From the NCBI GenBank assembly GCA_029933125.1, contig JAOZOU010000010.1, positions 1 to 64,000 of the forward strand: a stretch of 64,000 nt of DNA, read 5' to 3'. The stretch's first letter is position 1; each line of letters begins with the position of its first letter. The DNA comes from a bacterium. GTDB taxonomy: Bacteria > Arandabacterota > Arandabacteria > Arandabacterales > Arandabacteraceae. The notes beneath the pieces are model-generated. The model was not told the origin of the DNA and ran no database searches. It saw only the letters and a program-made list of their open reading frames with translations. Below are positions 33,076 through 43,578 of this stretch, one piece after another. Both the position numbers and the translations under genes were made by a program.

Positions 33076-34441
33076 AGAACATCTTACCTGGATTCATTAT
33101 ATCATGAGGATCCATGAGGCTCTTAAGATTCTTCATTATTTCGTATCCCGCCTTGCCGAGCTCGAGCTTAAGGAAGGGTTTCTTCTCAAGGCCTATGCCA
33201 TGCTCGCCAGAGATTGTTCCCCCAAGATCGAGGCATGCCCGCATCATCTCCGCAACTGCTGCATCCACCTGTTTCAAGGTTTCGCCTTCCTTACGATCAA
33301 AGAGGACTGTGGGGTGAAGATTGCCATCGCCAGCATGACCGAAGACGGCAACCGGGAGGGCAAAGTTGTGGCTTATCGTCCCAATCTTCTCTATCATCGA
33401 TGCCAACTTACTTCTTGGAACGGTCACGTCCTCAAGAACCAGAGAGCTTGCTCGACGGGTAAGTGCAGGCAGAGCCGAGCGTCTTGCTTCCCAGAGAAGG
33501 GCAACCCTTTGAGGGTCGATGTCATCGCTAACACCACTCCCAAACTCGCCTCTTATGAGCTCGGCACATCTGGCACTTTCCTCATCGCAAACGTTTCTCG
33601 TCCCGTCAAACTCTACGAGAAGAAGGACCTCAGCACCCAGCTTCTCTCCAAGATAGCTTTCACATGCCTCAATAGTGAGGCGGTCCATGATCTCAACTAC
33701 AGACGGCAGGAGATTGTTATCTATGATCGCGGTGACAGCCTCAGCTGCCTTCTTGACATCACTAAATGTGGCAGCAAGCACTTTTCTTGATGGTGGCAGG
33801 GGTAAAATCTTCAGGATGACCGAAGTGATGATGCCGAGTGTTCCTTCCGATCCAACCATGAGACGTGTGAGATCGTAACCGGCAACACTCTTAACAGTTC
33901 TCGCTCCAAGCCTCAGCACTTTGCCTTCGGGGCTCACAACCTCAAGACCAAGAACATAGTTACGCGTTGTACCGTATTTCAAACCGCGTGGGCCAGATGC
34001 ACACTCGGCAACATTGCCACCTACTGTGCAGGCAGCCTGACTTGCCGGATCCATGGGATAGAAGAGCCCTTTCGCCTCAACCTGCTTCTGAAAATCCTCA
34101 GTGACCACGCCGGGTTCGACAACGGCGTAAAGGTCTTCCTTATGAATCTGAGCACCATGATTCATGAGCTCGGTTGAGACAACTATTCCACCATTTATGG
34201 GAATCGAGCCACCGGAAAGTCCGGTTCCAGCTCCCCTTGGAGTGACTGGAACATTAGCCTCGTAAGCAAGCCGCATTATCTTGGCTACTTGCTCAGTATT
34301 GATTGGCTTGACTACTGCATCAGGCTTAGCCTTGAAGCGAGTTGCGTCGAAGGAATAGCAAACTAAGGCTTCCTCATCGGTGGACACATGTTCCGATCCG
34401 ACTATCTGGCGAAGTTTAGCAATATATGAAGGCTCAGCCAT
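33068..34441 (-). CDS. glcD: FAD-linked 2-hydroxyacid oxidase subunit (GlcD-like)
   Basis: 457 residues of the VAO/PCMH flavoprotein family. The FAD-binding part has VTPRGAGTGLSGGS, TVGGNVAECASGPRG and VGSEGTLGIIT. The C-terminal cap has VFGHAGDGNLHP and ISGEHGIGLEK, a signature of GlcD and D-lactate dehydrogenases. It oxidises a 2-hydroxyacid to the 2-oxoacid together with the FeS subunit. It starts just beyond the ribosomal terminator and has no strong promoter that I can see, so read-through is possible. Confidence 0.9.
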   Translation of the reverse strand: MAEPSYIAKLRQIVGSEHVSTDEEALVCYSFDATRFKAKPDAVVKPINTEQVAKIMRLAYEANVPVTPRGAGTGLSGGSIPINGGIVVSTELMNHGAQIHKEDLYAVVEPGVVTEDFQKQVEAKGLFYPMDPASQAACTVGGNVAECASGPRGLKYGTTRNYVLGLEVVSPEGKVLRLGARTVKSVAGYDLTRLMVGSEGTLGIITSVILKILPLPPSRKVLAATFSDVKKAAEAVTAIIDNNLLPSVVEIMDRLTIEACESYLGEKLGAEVLLLVEFDGTRNVCDEESARCAELIRGEFGSGVSDDIDPQRVALLWEARRSALPALTRRASSLVLEDVTVPRSKLASMIEKIGTISHNFALPVAVFGHAGDGNLHPTVLFDRKEGETLKQVDAAVAEMMRACLDLGGTISGEHGIGLEKKPFLKLELGKAGYEIMKNLKSLMDPHDIMNPGKMFYD

Positions 34442-34458
34442 CTACGACTCGATATGGG

Positions 34459-34488
34459 AAAAGCAGCCAGGTTGAAGTCCTTGGCTGC
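34459..34488 (-). terminator. Intrinsic terminator closing the ribosomal cluster
   Basis: GCAGCC-A-AGG, a 7-nt loop, CCT-GGCTGC on the minus strand, then TTTT. It begins ~29 nt after the rplQ stop. Confidence 0.75.
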
Positions 34489-34516
34489 CAATTCACACTT
34501 GATTTCCTCCCGAGAG

Positions 34517-34975
34517 CTACTCTTCCTCAGAGGTCTCGCCTTCCTCAGGCTCAGCTTCTGCTCTCTTGCGTGCTGCCTTCTTAGCCTTGCGAGCCGCCTT
34601 CTTCTCTTCAACCTCTGCCGTTTTCTCTGTCAGCTCGAGGATTGCCATTTCGGCATTGTCTCCGCGTCGCGGCCCCAGCTTGACAATCCTTGTGTATCCA
34701 CCATTGCGCTTCTCAAACCTCGGGGCAAGAACATCGAAAATCTTCTTCACCACATCGCTATCGGAAATGTAGCGCAGTGCGAGGCGCCTTGAATGAAGAT
34801 CACCTCGCTTACCCCATGTGAGCAGCTTCTCAGCGAGTTTACGCGCTTCCTTAGCTTTGGCAACTGTCGTTCGCACACTTTCGTTTACGAAAAGGGAGAC
34901 AACAAGATTGCGCAGCATTATCTCCCTGTGGCTTTTCTTTCTTCCCAGCTTCCTTCCCTTCTGTCTGTGCCGCAT
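34517..34975 (-). CDS. rplQ: 50S ribosomal protein L17
   Basis: 152 residues. [20 protein letters not shown] and [20 protein letters not shown] identify L17. It is ~30 residues longer than the usual ~120 because of a C-terminal lysine/alanine helix ending in an acidic tail ([10 protein letters not shown]). It is the last gene of the cluster, 26 nt after rpoA. Confidence 0.97.
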   Translation of the reverse strand: MRHRQKGRKLGRKKSHREIMLRNLVVSLFVNESVRTTVAKAKEARKLAEKLLTWGKRGDLHSRRLALRYISDSDVVKKIFDVLAPRFEKRNGGYTRIVKLGPRRGDNAEMAILELTEKTAEVEEKKAARKAKKAARKRAEAEPEEGETSEEE

Positions 34976-35001
34976 CTTACTGCTCTTACCTCCACTAACC
35001 C

Positions 35002-36018
35002 TTAACCGTAGTGAGCCTTAAGCTTCGCAGCAGCTTCGGCTTTCTTCTCATCCATGTAATAGTCAACATCCATACCAAAATGAAGTCCCATGCTCGCCAG
35101 TATGTCGGAAATCTCCTTGAGCGACTTTCTTCCAAAGTTCCTGAACTTGAGCATCTCTGATTCGGTCTTCCGCACAAGATCACCAATCGTTTTTATATTT
35201 GCATTCCTCAGGCAGTTGCTCGATCTGACTGAAAGTTCAAGCTCATCTACACTTCGCTTTAGAAGCTCATGAATTCTGAGCCATTCCTCATCAACTTCTT
35301 CAACCTCTTCCTGAACAGGCTCTTCCTCTTTGGTTATGAAGAGCTGGAGATGGTTCTTGAGGATGCTAGCAGCATAACTTACTGCATCCTGTGGAGTGAC
35401 ACTTCCATCGGTCCAGACCTCAAGAATGAGCTCATCGTAGTCCGTACGCTGCCCGACTCGCGTGTTCTCAACCTGGAAATTGACTCTCTTCACTGGACTG
35501 AAATTGCAGTCGAGAGGAATGACACCAATAGGGCGATCCCCTTCGCTTTGCATCTCCGAAAGCACAAAACCTCTTCCTGTGTCCACCTCTATCTCAATCC
35601 TGAGTTTTCCGCCCTTATCGAGAGTGGCAATCACGGTTTCAGGATTAAGAATCTCAACTCCTCCCTCACCTGTGAACCCTTCTGCTGTGACATCACCTGG
35701 GCCTTCTGCCTCAAGGGTCATTTTGCGCGGTTCATCAGCCGTGAACTTAAATCTCAATTTCTTGAGATTGAGTATTATCTCAGCGACATCCTCTCTCACA
35801 TAGGGCAGCGTAGAGAACTCGTGAAGCGCTCCGTCAATCTTCACACTCGTTATCGCTGCTCCCTGAATTGAGGAAAGGAGCACTCGCCTCAGGGCATTGC
35901 CGATTGTTGTGCCAAACCCTCTCTCCAGGGGCTCGACAATAAACTTGCCATAGGTATCTGTGGCAGATGCTGTGTCGTGCACAACACCTTTTGGCATCTG
36001 TAAGCTCTTGAATCTCAT
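35002..36018 (-). CDS. rpoA: RNA polymerase alpha subunit
   Basis: 338 residues. The N-terminal dimerisation domain ([20 protein letters not shown]) assembles beta and beta'. The C-terminal domain (~255-320, [20 protein letters not shown]) contacts UP elements and activators. Length and order rpsD-rpoA-rplQ are standard. Confidence 0.98.
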   Translation of the reverse strand: MRFKSLQMPKGVVHDTASATDTYGKFIVEPLERGFGTTIGNALRRVLLSSIQGAAITSVKIDGALHEFSTLPYVREDVAEIILNLKKLRFKFTADEPRKMTLEAEGPGDVTAEGFTGEGGVEILNPETVIATLDKGGKLRIEIEVDTGRGFVLSEMQSEGDRPIGVIPLDCNFSPVKRVNFQVENTRVGQRTDYDELILEVWTDGSVTPQDAVSYAASILKNHLQLFITKEEEPVQEEVEEVDEEWLRIHELLKRSVDELELSVRSSNCLRNANIKTIGDLVRKTESEMLKFRNFGRKSLKEISDILASMGLHFGMDVDYYMDEKKAEAAAKLKAHYG

Positions 36019-36055
36019 AGTGCAGCCACCTCGTCCTTAGAATTATGCAGACCCA

Positions 36056-36676
36056 TCACTTAGAGTAGAGCTCGACAATCAGCTGCTCCTGGATGGGTAT
36101 GCCAATGGTTTCCCGACTAGGCAAATCAACAACTGTAACGGATAGTTTTTCAGGAGAAACCTGCAACCACCCCACACTGTCAGTCCCATATCGCTCAAGG
36201 TTAGCCTTGACAACATCCCTGATGTTTTCTCTGGCAGCAATAACATCGCCAACCCTGACCGAATAGGAAGGAACATTGACTATTCGACCGTTAACTGTGA
36301 AATGCCTATGGCTTACCAGTTGCCTTGCTGCATCCCTTGACGGGGCAAATCCAGCTCTATAGACGACGTTGTCGAGCCTCAGCTCGAGGAGCCTGAGCAA
36401 GTTCTCGCCGGTCACACCCTTCTGGCGGGAAGCTATCTGGAAGTATCTTCGGAATTGACGTTCGAGTACCCCATAAATGCGCTTGACCTTTTGCTTCTCC
36501 CTGAGCTGCATTCCATACTCAGTGGTGCGTCTTCTCATCCGCTGACCATGCTCACCAGGTGGATACTGACGCCTTTCAACGGCGCATTTGGTACTCATGC
36601 AGCGCTCGCCTTTGAGGAAAAGCTTCATCCCCTCCCTGCGACAAAGTCTGCACTTCGACCCTGTATATCTTGCCAT
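36056..36676 (-). CDS. rpsD: 30S ribosomal protein S4
   Basis: 206 residues, a primary 16S-binding protein. The N-terminus keeps four cysteines ([18 protein letters not shown] with a further CAVE), the zinc-binding form. The S4 RNA-binding domain contains [11 protein letters not shown] and [17 protein letters not shown]. Confidence 0.98.
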   Translation of the reverse strand: MARYTGSKCRLCRREGMKLFLKGERCMSTKCAVERRQYPPGEHGQRMRRRTTEYGMQLREKQKVKRIYGVLERQFRRYFQIASRQKGVTGENLLRLLELRLDNVVYRAGFAPSRDAARQLVSHRHFTVNGRIVNVPSYSVRVGDVIAARENIRDVVKANLERYGTDSVGWLQVSPEKLSVTVVDLPSRETIGIPIQEQLIVELYSK

Positions 36677-36687
36677 TAAACCCCTCC

Positions 36688-37080
36688 TTAAACCCTTCTT
36701 CTCTTAGGTGGTCGACACCCGTTATGCGGTATTGGAGTTACATCCCGGATAGCAGTAATGGTAAGGCCAGCCGATTGCAATGAGCGAATCGCAGCTTCAC
36801 GGGCTGGGCCTGGCCCTTTTACCCTCACCTCAACGCTTCTGACTCCATAGCTAAGAGCCTCCTTTGCACATGCCTCCCCTGCAAGGGATGCTGCGAAGGG
36901 AGTGCTCTTTCTCGAACCTTTAAATCCGACCCTTCCGGAACTCGACCATGCCACAACGTTGCCCTTGGTATCAGTTATGGTCACAATCGTATTATTGAAA
37001 GTTGCCTGAATATGGGCAATCCCATTTTCCTCAACCCTGCGGTCTTTCCTCTTGGGCCTTCTACCTTTTGGCTTAGCCAA
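36688..37080 (-). CDS. rpsK: 30S ribosomal protein S11
   Basis: 130 residues. [32 protein letters not shown] and the end [12 protein letters not shown] are typical. It binds the platform of the small subunit. It lies 11 nt upstream of rpsD. Confidence 0.98.
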   Translation of the reverse strand: MAKPKGRRPKRKDRRVEENGIAHIQATFNNTIVTITDTKGNVVAWSSSGRVGFKGSRKSTPFAASLAGEACAKEALSYGVRSVEVRVKGPGPAREAAIRSLQSAGLTITAIRDVTPIPHNGCRPPKRRRV

Positions 37081-37098
37081 AACCTCACCCCCCGATGC

Positions 37099-37473
37099 TT
37101 ATTTCTTTTTCTTGCGGGTCATGACACCCTTCTTGGGACCCTTCCTTGTCCTGGCATTGGTATGCGTACGCTGTCCCCTGACAGGAAGCCCGCGCTGGTG
37201 TCTGAGGCCGCGATAACACCTTATGTCCATCAGTCGCTTAATGTTGCTAGCGATCTCGGAACGCAAGGCACCTTCGACTTTATATTCGTTCTCTATTTTT
37301 CTTCTGAGCTTTGCAGTATCTTCCTCACTCAGATTCTTAGTGCGTATCTCTGGATCTACCCCCGTCTCCTCGAGAATCTTCATAGCCGTAGATCTTCCGA
37401 TTCCGAAGATGTGAGTCAGGGCTATACTTATCTTCTTGTCAGCAGGTAAATCCACTCCAGCAATTCTTGGCAC
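37099..37473 (-). CDS. rpsM: 30S ribosomal protein S13
   Basis: 124 residues, starting [20 protein letters not shown] and ending in the basic tail [16 protein letters not shown] that reaches the P-site tRNA. Standard length and position. Confidence 0.98.
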   Translation of the reverse strand: MPRIAGVDLPADKKISIALTHIFGIGRSTAMKILEETGVDPEIRTKNLSEEDTAKLRRKIENEYKVEGALRSEIASNIKRLMDIRCYRGLRHQRGLPVRGQRTHTNARTRKGPKKGVMTRKKKK

Positions 37474-37487
37474 TCTCTTCCCACCTC

Positions 37488-37601
37488 CTATCCCTGCTTC
37501 TGCTTATGCCTGGGATTCTTGCAAATCACATACACTACGCCTTTGCGCTTAACGATCCTACACTTATCGCAGATCTTCTTAACAGATGCTCTAACTTTCA
37601 T
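37488..37601 (-). CDS. rpmJ: 50S ribosomal protein L36
   Basis: 37 residues read directly from the sequence: [20 protein letters not shown] followed by a segment ending [10 protein letters not shown]. It keeps the Cys/Cys/Cys/His zinc ligands (CDKC, C, H). It starts 17 nt after the infA stop and is followed by rpsM 14 nt later. Confidence 0.97.
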   Translation of the reverse strand: MKVRASVKKICDKCRIVKRKGVVYVICKNPRHKQKQG

Positions 37602-37618
37602 CTCTTCGACTCCGTTTA

Positions 37619-37837
37619 TTATTTGTATCTGTAAATTATCCTGCCACGGCTGAGGTCGTAGGGCGAAAGCTCAACGGTAACCTTGTCTCCAGGAAGAATC
37701 TTGATAAAATGCATCCTCATTTTCCCGGAAACATGTGCGAGCACTTTGTGCCCATTCTCGAGCTCAACCCTGAACATTGCATTGGGAAGCGCTTCAACAA
37801 CTGTTCCCTCAACCGTTATCCCTTCCTCTTTCGCCAC
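37619..37837 (-). CDS. infA: Translation initiation factor IF-1
   Basis: 72 residues, an OB-fold protein ([36 protein letters not shown]) that occupies the A site during initiation. Exactly the usual length. Confidence 0.98.
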   Translation of the reverse strand: MAKEEGITVEGTVVEALPNAMFRVELENGHKVLAHVSGKMRMHFIKILPGDKVTVELSPYDLSRGRIIYRYK

Positions 37838-37862
37838 TTACGGATACCACCTCCAGAGTGAT

Positions 37863-38639
37863 CTATAATCTAGTCAATATCTCTCCACCATCTTGTCTCA
37901 CTACAATTGTATGTTCAAAATGGGCTGAAAGTTCACCATCCTTGGTGACAAATGTCCAACCATCCGCCTTTATGAGAACCTCAGCCGTTCCAACATTGAC
38001 CATAGGTTCAACCGCAAGGGTCATGCCAGTTCTAAGCAAAGGGCTTTCACCCGGGACCACGAAATTCGGAATCTGAGGCTCCTCATGCATCTGCTGACCT
38101 ATGCCGTGCCCAACAAGATCAGTAACGACCGAAAAACCCCCCTTCTCAACAACTGACTGAATTGCTCTTGACATGTCAACCACTCGATTGCCATCCTTCG
38201 CTTCAGCAATGCCAGCCATCAATGCATTCTTGGTGACCTCAAGAAGCCTCTGAGCCTTCTCATCAATGGAACCAACTGGAAAAGTTGCTGCTCCGTCACC
38301 GCAATAGCCATCCTTGAGCACCCCAACATCGATGCTTATGATCTCACCTTCTTTAAGAACCCTGGCACCTGGGATGCCATGAACAACCTCAGAATTGACG
38401 GAGGTACATATGCTCGCCGGAAAGCCTCGATAACCCTTGAATGCCGGGATAGCATCATTCGATCTTATGAATTCCTCTGCAGCACGGTCAAGATCACAGG
38501 TCTTCACACCTGGAGCAATCATCTTTCCCAGCATCTCGAGGGTCTGAGCAACGAGCCTCGAGCTGGCTCGCATGAGCTCAATCTCTTCCTCAGTTTTTAC
38601 TATCTTCCAGTCCCTTGTCTTCACAATAGCCTGAGGCAC
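37863..38639 (-). CDS. map: Methionine aminopeptidase, type I
   Basis: 258 residues with the five metal ligands in context: VDVGVLKDGYCGD, LVGHGIGQQMHEEPQIPN and LAVEPMVNVG. It removes the initiator methionine from nascent proteins. The stop of adk overlaps its start by one base. Confidence 0.97.
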   Translation of the reverse strand: MPQAIVKTRDWKIVKTEEEIELMRASSRLVAQTLEMLGKMIAPGVKTCDLDRAAEEFIRSNDAIPAFKGYRGFPASICTSVNSEVVHGIPGARVLKEGEIISIDVGVLKDGYCGDGAATFPVGSIDEKAQRLLEVTKNALMAGIAEAKDGNRVVDMSRAIQSVVEKGGFSVVTDLVGHGIGQQMHEEPQIPNFVVPGESPLLRTGMTLAVEPMVNVGTAEVLIKADGWTFVTKDGELSAHFEHTIVVRQDGGEILTRL

Positions 38640-39295
38640 TAACTTTGCCTCACCTCCGTCAGCGCTTCCATTATTGCGTCAAAAACCTCCTCCACCCTCC
38701 CCTCACCGTCTATCCTGCGAAGAATCCCTCTGGATTCGTAGTAATCAGCAAGTGGCAGTGTATCATTCCTGTAGACATTGAGCCTTGTTCGCACCGTCGT
38801 TTCCTCATCATCGCTCCTCAAGACAAGCTCCACACCACAGCGATCGCACCGATTATCATCTTTAGGTGGATCAGTATCGAGATTGTAAAGAGCATGACAT
38901 TGCGGACAGACGCGCCTTCGCGTTAGCCTCGTTATCACTGTCTCATCACTAACCTCTATCAAGATCGCAAGATCGATAGATTCGTGACGCTGGCTGAGGA
39001 TCTCATCGAGCCCAATCGCCTGAGCCAGAGTACGCGGAAAGCCATCGAGGATATATCCCTTTGCACAATCGGCCTCACCTGTGCGCTTCTCAATGAGTGA
39101 AAGCATGATGTCATCAGGCACAAGCTTACCAGCATCCATATACGACCTTGCCTTCTTGCCAAGATCACTGCCGCGAGCAACGGCTTCACGCAGAATATCC
39201 CCGGTTGATATCTGGGGAATACCCAGCCTGTCACTCACCATTTTTGCCTGAGTCCCCTTTCCCGACCCGGGTGGACCAAAGAAAACAAGCCTCAT
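38639..39295 (-). CDS. adk: Adenylate kinase (zinc-lid form)
   Basis: 218 residues. P-loop GPPGSGKGTQA, NMP-binding ISTGDILREAV, DGFPRTLAQA. The LID carries four cysteines (CPQC and CDRC), the structural-zinc type. It interconverts ATP+AMP and ADP. It shares its first base with the secY stop region. Confidence 0.98.
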   Translation of the reverse strand: MRLVFFGPPGSGKGTQAKMVSDRLGIPQISTGDILREAVARGSDLGKKARSYMDAGKLVPDDIMLSLIEKRTGEADCAKGYILDGFPRTLAQAIGLDEILSQRHESIDLAILIEVSDETVITRLTRRRVCPQCHALYNLDTDPPKDDNRCDRCGVELVLRSDDEETTVRTRLNVYRNDTLPLADYYESRGILRRIDGEGRVEEVFDAIMEALTEVRQS

Positions 39296-40605
39296 TAGCG
39301 TCTCCCTCGCAATCTTCCCTTCTTGAGGAAGCCCTCGTAGTGACGCATGATAAGGTGCGATTCAATCTGTTGTAATGTATCAAGTGCAACACCGACAACA
39401 ATTAGAAGTCCCGTTCCCCCAAAATAGAATGGAGCCTGGAACTTATATGTGAAAATCGATGGAAGAATTGCTATAAAGGCAAGGAATAATGCACCGGGAA
39501 GCGTAACCCTTGTAAGCACACGATCAATATACTCCGAAGTCCTCCTGCCTGGACGTATGCCTGGTATGAATCCCCCGTATTTCTGCATGTTGTCTGCAAG
39601 ATCCTGAGGATTAAATACAATTGCTGTGTAGAAGTAAGCAAAGAAGACGATCATTATTGCATAAAGGATGTTATAGAGTGCTGAAGACGGAGTCATATAG
39701 CTTGCAAATGTCTCCATGAAGCCAAACTTCTTAAAGAAGGTGGCGATTGTTGATGGAAACATGAGAATTGACTGGGCAAAGATGATAGGAATAACACCAG
39801 CGGTGTTGACTCGCAAAGGAATGTGAGTGCTCTGACCACCATAGACACGCCGACCTATAACACGCTTGGCATACTGGACAGGAATCTTACGCATCGCCTG
39901 CGTCATCACGACAACGCCTGCAACAATGAGCACCATGAGAAGGAGCAAGAATATCAGCGTGAAGAGCTTGAGTGAGCCAACTCTTAGCGATTCAATTGTG
40001 CGGACAATGTCATTGGGATACCGTGCAATGATACCTGTGAAAATGAGAAGTGATATACCATTGCCAATGCCCTTCTCAGATATTTGCTCACCAAGCCACA
40101 TGAGAAAGATCGTTCCCGATGTAAGTGTAATCATCGTCATTAGCATGAAGGATGCGCTAGGTACCGGAACAATCGGCCTTCCGGCTGGTGTTGGCATGTT
40201 CATAAGGAAATTAGCAATACCAAAAGCCTGAAGCATTGAAAGAAAGACGGTTCCATAACGTGTGTACTGCGTGATCTTGCGCCTTCCCTCTTCACCTTCC
40301 TTGTGAAGCTTCTCAAAGTAGGGGATCACTGCTGTGAGGAGCTGCATTATAATTGAAGCAGAAATGTAGGGCATTATCCCCAGAGCGAAAATAGTTGCCC
40401 TCCTGAATGCACCTCCGGCAAACATGTCATAAAGACCAAGAAGTGTCCCCTTCGTCTGATCAAGAGCCTCAGCAAGTGCAAGTCTATCAATTCCAGGAAC
40501 AGGGACGTAACTCCCTATCCTGAAGATGATCAGCATACCTATGGTGAAAAGTATGCGCCTTCTAAGCTCTGGGATCTTGAAAATGCTCTGGAACTTTTCA
40601 AACAC
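39295..40605 (-). CDS. secY: Preprotein translocase subunit SecY
   Basis: 436 residues and ten membrane helices. Signatures include RITQYTRYGTVFLSM, YAKRVIGRRVYGGQSTHIPL (exactly the cytosolic loop region) and FNPQDLADNMQKYGGFIPGI. It is the channel for Sec export, needed here for the many secreted proteins. Confidence 0.98.
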   Translation of the reverse strand: MFEKFQSIFKIPELRRRILFTIGMLIIFRIGSYVPVPGIDRLALAEALDQTKGTLLGLYDMFAGGAFRRATIFALGIMPYISASIIMQLLTAVIPYFEKLHKEGEEGRRKITQYTRYGTVFLSMLQAFGIANFLMNMPTPAGRPIVPVPSASFMLMTMITLTSGTIFLMWLGEQISEKGIGNGISLLIFTGIIARYPNDIVRTIESLRVGSLKLFTLIFLLLLMVLIVAGVVVMTQAMRKIPVQYAKRVIGRRVYGGQSTHIPLRVNTAGVIPIIFAQSILMFPSTIATFFKKFGFMETFASYMTPSSALYNILYAIMIVFFAYFYTAIVFNPQDLADNMQKYGGFIPGIRPGRRTSEYIDRVLTRVTLPGALFLAFIAILPSIFTYKFQAPFYFGGTGLLIVVGVALDTLQQIESHLIMRHYEGFLKKGRLRGRR

Positions 40606-40633
40606 TCTTATGTCCTCCGAAATTCAGGCGAAT

Positions 40634-41074
40634 CTATTTGATGAGAGATACCGTTCCTCCAGACTTCTCAATTATTTCCTTTGCCTTAGCCGAGATAGCG
40701 TGGGCAGAGATCTTGAGTGGGAAGGAAACCTCACCACGGCCGAGTATCTTCACCCTTGCATCTTTCTTGCTTATCAAGCGTTTTGCGGCAAGAGTCTCAG
40801 GATTGACCTCCTCACCCTCACCAAACTTAACGGCAAGCTTCTCGATATTGACTATCTCGTATTCAACACGAGTGGGATTCTTGAAACCGCGCTTGGGAAG
40901 TCGCCTCTGAAGTGGCATCTGCCCACCCTCAAACCACTTCTTCACCTTGTTTCTCGCTTTCTGCCCCTTATTACCGCGACAGCTGCGCCTACCGTGACCA
41001 CTTCCCGGTCCACGACCAACACGCTTTGGTTTCTTCTTTGCGCCCGGTGCCGGACTGAGCTCATTAAGTTTCAC
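40634..41074 (-). CDS. rplO: 50S ribosomal protein L15
   Basis: 146 residues from a GTG at 41074 ([20 protein letters not shown]). The frame upstream to 41098 would add eight residues not seen in L15. The glycine/arginine-rich GRGPGSGHGRRSCRGNKGQ loop is typical. The start overlaps the rpmD stop by 11 nt. Confidence 0.95.
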   Translation of the reverse strand: MKLNELSPAPGAKKKPKRVGRGPGSGHGRRSCRGNKGQKARNKVKKWFEGGQMPLQRRLPKRGFKNPTRVEYEIVNIEKLAVKFGEGEEVNPETLAAKRLISKKDARVKILGRGEVSFPLKISAHAISAKAKEIIEKSGGTVSLIK

Positions 41075-41279
41075 TTGATCCACTCTCCTCCTCAACAACC
41101 TCTACGCTTACAAGATGCTTGACCTTGTCAATCATTCCACGAATCGTCGGACTATCGCTGTGCTCAACGACATTACCAGGATGCTTGAGCCCGAGCGCCC
41201 TCAAGATGCGCTTATGTTTTGCTACCTGGCCTATACCACTGCGTGTCTGCTTAATTCTCAATCTCGCCACTTTCGCCAT
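41064..41279 (-). CDS. rpmD: 50S ribosomal protein L30
   Basis: 71 residues from ATG 41279 ([20 protein letters not shown]). The core [20 protein letters not shown] is standard; a short acidic tail EEESGSSET is extra. GGGGAG lies very close to this ATG, so a GTG three codons later is an alternative. It overlaps the end of rpsE by 29 nt. Confidence 0.93.
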   Translation of the reverse strand: MAKVARLRIKQTRSGIGQVAKHKRILRALGLKHPGNVVEHSDSPTIRGMIDKVKHLVSVEVVEEESGSSET

Positions 41280-41997
41280 TCTCCCCGAATCCAAGTACCT
41301 CAGGAATTGTCATCCCCCTAAGCTTTGCAACATCAGAAGCCCTTCTAAGTCTGAGCAAGGCATCCATTGTTGCCTTGACAACATTGTGGGGATTGGAAGA
41401 GCCGAGCACCTTTGTCAGAATATCCTTAATCCCTGCTGGTTCAAGCACACCCCTTACGGCACCACCAGCTATCACGCCTGTTCCAGGTGATGCAGGCTTG
41501 AGCAAAACCTTCCCGGCTCCACTTTTGCCCATCACCTCATGCGGGATGGTGGTCCCCAAAAGGGGAATCTTGACCATATTCTTGCGGGCAGCTTCGCTCC
41601 CCTTCCTTATCGAATCAGCAACCTCATTGGCTTTACCCAAACCGATGCCAACCGATCCTTTCCCATCACCGACTGCAACGATTGCATTGAAGCTGAAACG
41701 CCTACCACCTTTGACAACCTTGGCAACTCGATTGATGTGGATAACATGCTCAATCAGCTCCGCCTCACCTGTCTCGGCAGATTCAACAACTCTTTTTCTG
41801 GGGCCTGCTGCACGAACAACAGGCTTAGCCTGCTTGGGTGGGGCTTCAGTCGCCTCAACTTCTTCAACAGCCTCTTCGACGGCCGCCTCGTCAGCTTTCT
41901 CGGTTTTCTGCACTCCTTCAGAAGCATCAGCCGTGGTTTCACCTATCTCCTGAGTTTCCTCAGTTTCTTTTGCCTTCTCGTTGGCCTCTTCTGGCAA
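41251..41997 (-). CDS. rpsE: 30S ribosomal protein S5 with acidic N-terminal extension
   Basis: 248 residues against a usual ~165. The S5 core starts near residue 80 ([53 protein letters not shown]). The first ~60 residues are highly acidic and Ala/Thr-rich ([33 protein letters not shown]). The extension is in frame, lies between normal rplR and rpsE signals, and has a GGGGGTTGGAC-type leader upstream of ATG 41997. Confidence 0.95.
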   Translation of the reverse strand: MPEEANEKAKETEETQEIGETTADASEGVQKTEKADEAAVEEAVEEVEATEAPPKQAKPVVRAAGPRKRVVESAETGEAELIEHVIHINRVAKVVKGGRRFSFNAIVAVGDGKGSVGIGLGKANEVADSIRKGSEAARKNMVKIPLLGTTIPHEVMGKSGAGKVLLKPASPGTGVIAGGAVRGVLEPAGIKDILTKVLGSSNPHNVVKATMDALLRLRRASDVAKLRGMTIPEVLGFGENGESGEIEN

Positions 41998-42018
41998 AGT
42001 CCAACCCCCTTCTTGCCC

Positions 42019-42381
42019 TTAAAACTCTAAACCAGCCTCACGAGCAGCATCAGCGAGCGCCTTGATACGTCCATGGTAGCGATAACCAGCTCTGTCAAAA
42101 ACCACTTTCTTAACGCCCTTCTCGATTGCCCGCTTGGCAACAATTTCTCCAACTGCACGACTCTCAGCAAATCGCTCCTTGTCCTGTTTAATCCTCTCAG
42201 CGACTTGCTTTGATGAACCACATGCCCCCACGATAGTTCGACCTCCAACGTCGTCAACTATCTGGGCGTAAACATGGCGATTGCTTCGGAAAACAACCAG
42301 ACGAGGACGTTCTGGTGTCCCCTTTATCTTCTTTCTTATCCTTAAATGTCTTCTTTCCCTTCCACCAAGCCTCTTAGCCAT
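42019..42381 (-). CDS. rplR: 50S ribosomal protein L18
   Basis: 120 residues. [18 protein letters not shown] and [20 protein letters not shown] are diagnostic. It binds 5S rRNA together with L5. Standard length. Confidence 0.98.
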   Translation of the reverse strand: MAKRLGGRERRHLRIRKKIKGTPERPRLVVFRSNRHVYAQIVDDVGGRTIVGACGSSKQVAERIKQDKERFAESRAVGEIVAKRAIEKGVKKVVFDRAGYRYHGRIKALADAAREAGLEF

Positions 42382-42395
42382 TAGTTCTCACTCCG

Positions 42396-42941
42396 TTAAC
42401 CCTGTGCGGCTCCAGCCTTTCCAGCCTTGCGTCTGACGTATTCATCCACATATCTAATCCCCTTACCCTTGTAAGGCTCAGGGGGATCGATACTTCTGAT
42501 CTCTGCTGCAACCTGCCCAACGACCTCCTTATCGATACCGCTTACTATTACCCTGTTGGGTGCAGGAACCTCGACCTTAACATCATCCCTTATCTCGTAT
42601 ATGACTGGATGAGATTTCGAGACTGTTAATGTGAGCTTCTTGCCCTGAAGCTCAGCCTTGTATCCAATACCCTGAATCTCGAGCTCTTTCCTAAATCCCT
42701 CGGTAACACCCTTAATCATGTTTGCCACGATTGCCCGACATGTTCCGTGCAATGATCGATGAAAAGGCAAATCCGTTGGGCGCTCAAACCTTAGCATGCC
42801 ATCCTCCATCTTGATCTTGATCGCTGGATGGAAGCGACGCTCAAGATTGCCCTTAGGGCCCTTGACACGAACCACATTGCCGTCAATCCTGACCTCAACT
42901 CCTTGCGGAATTTGTATTGGTTTTTTGCCAACTCTAGACAT
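42396..42941 (-). CDS. rplF: 50S ribosomal protein L6
   Basis: 181 residues (MSRVGKKPIQIPQGVEVRID, RSIDPPEPYKGKGIRYVDEY). It sits near the GTPase centre. Standard length and place after rpsH. Confidence 0.98.
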   Translation of the reverse strand: MSRVGKKPIQIPQGVEVRIDGNVVRVKGPKGNLERRFHPAIKIKMEDGMLRFERPTDLPFHRSLHGTCRAIVANMIKGVTEGFRKELEIQGIGYKAELQGKKLTLTVSKSHPVIYEIRDDVKVEVPAPNRVIVSGIDKEVVGQVAAEIRSIDPPEPYKGKGIRYVDEYVRRKAGKAGAAQG

Positions 42942-42954
42942 GACCCAACCTCAC

Positions 42955-43353
42955 TTACCAGATCTTACAGATGACTTCCCCACCTACACCGAGTTTTCTG
43001 GCTTCCTTATCAGTCATGACACCTCTTGAGGTGCTGATGATTGCAATACCCAAGCCACCCTGGACTCGCGGTACGTTCTTGGCATTCACATATCTGCGCA
43101 AACCAGGAGTCGAGACCCGCTCAATACCTGATATAACGCTCTTTTCATCAGGAGTATATTTTAGATAAATACGAAGTTTGCCCTGCTTGCCGTCTTCAAT
43201 ATACTTGTAATTGCTGATGAACTTCTCCTTCAGTAACACCTTAAGGATCTCACTTTTTAAGCGGGATGCAGGAACCTCCACCCGCTTGTGCTTGGCACGG
43301 CAACCATTCCTTATAACTGTGAGCATGTCTGCAATTGGGTCAGATACCGACAT
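42955..43353 (-). CDS. rpsH: 30S ribosomal protein S8
   Basis: 132 residues from ATG 43353 ([17 protein letters not shown]), with GAGGGGTG 7 nt before; a GTG at 43362 is in frame but inside that site. The C-terminal [20 protein letters not shown] binds the central domain of 16S rRNA. Confidence 0.97.
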   Translation of the reverse strand: MSVSDPIADMLTVIRNGCRAKHKRVEVPASRLKSEILKVLLKEKFISNYKYIEDGKQGKLRIYLKYTPDEKSVISGIERVSTPGLRRYVNAKNVPRVQGGLGIAIISTSRGVMTDKEARKLGVGGEVICKIW

Positions 43354-43379
43354 CAAGTACACCCCTCATTTGGAAATAT

Positions 43380-43565
43380 CTACCAGCTAGCCTTTATGAC
43401 CCCAGGAATCTGACCATCGAGAGCCAGCTCCCTGAAGCAAATTCTGCAAACCCCAAATTTACGCAAGTAACCTCTCGCCCTACCGCAGCGATGACATCGG
43501 TTACGATGCCTTACCTTGAACTTGGGTTGCTTTCGCCATTTTTCCATCTTAGCCTTTGTTGCCAC
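43380..43565 (-). CDS. rpsZ: 30S ribosomal protein S14, zinc form
   Basis: 61 residues with CHRCG and CRICF, the short zinc-binding type Z form of S14. Standard place between rplE and rpsH. Confidence 0.97.
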   Translation of the reverse strand: MATKAKMEKWRKQPKFKVRHRNRCHRCGRARGYLRKFGVCRICFRELALDGQIPGVIKASW

Positions 43566-43578
43566 CTATCTTCCTCTC

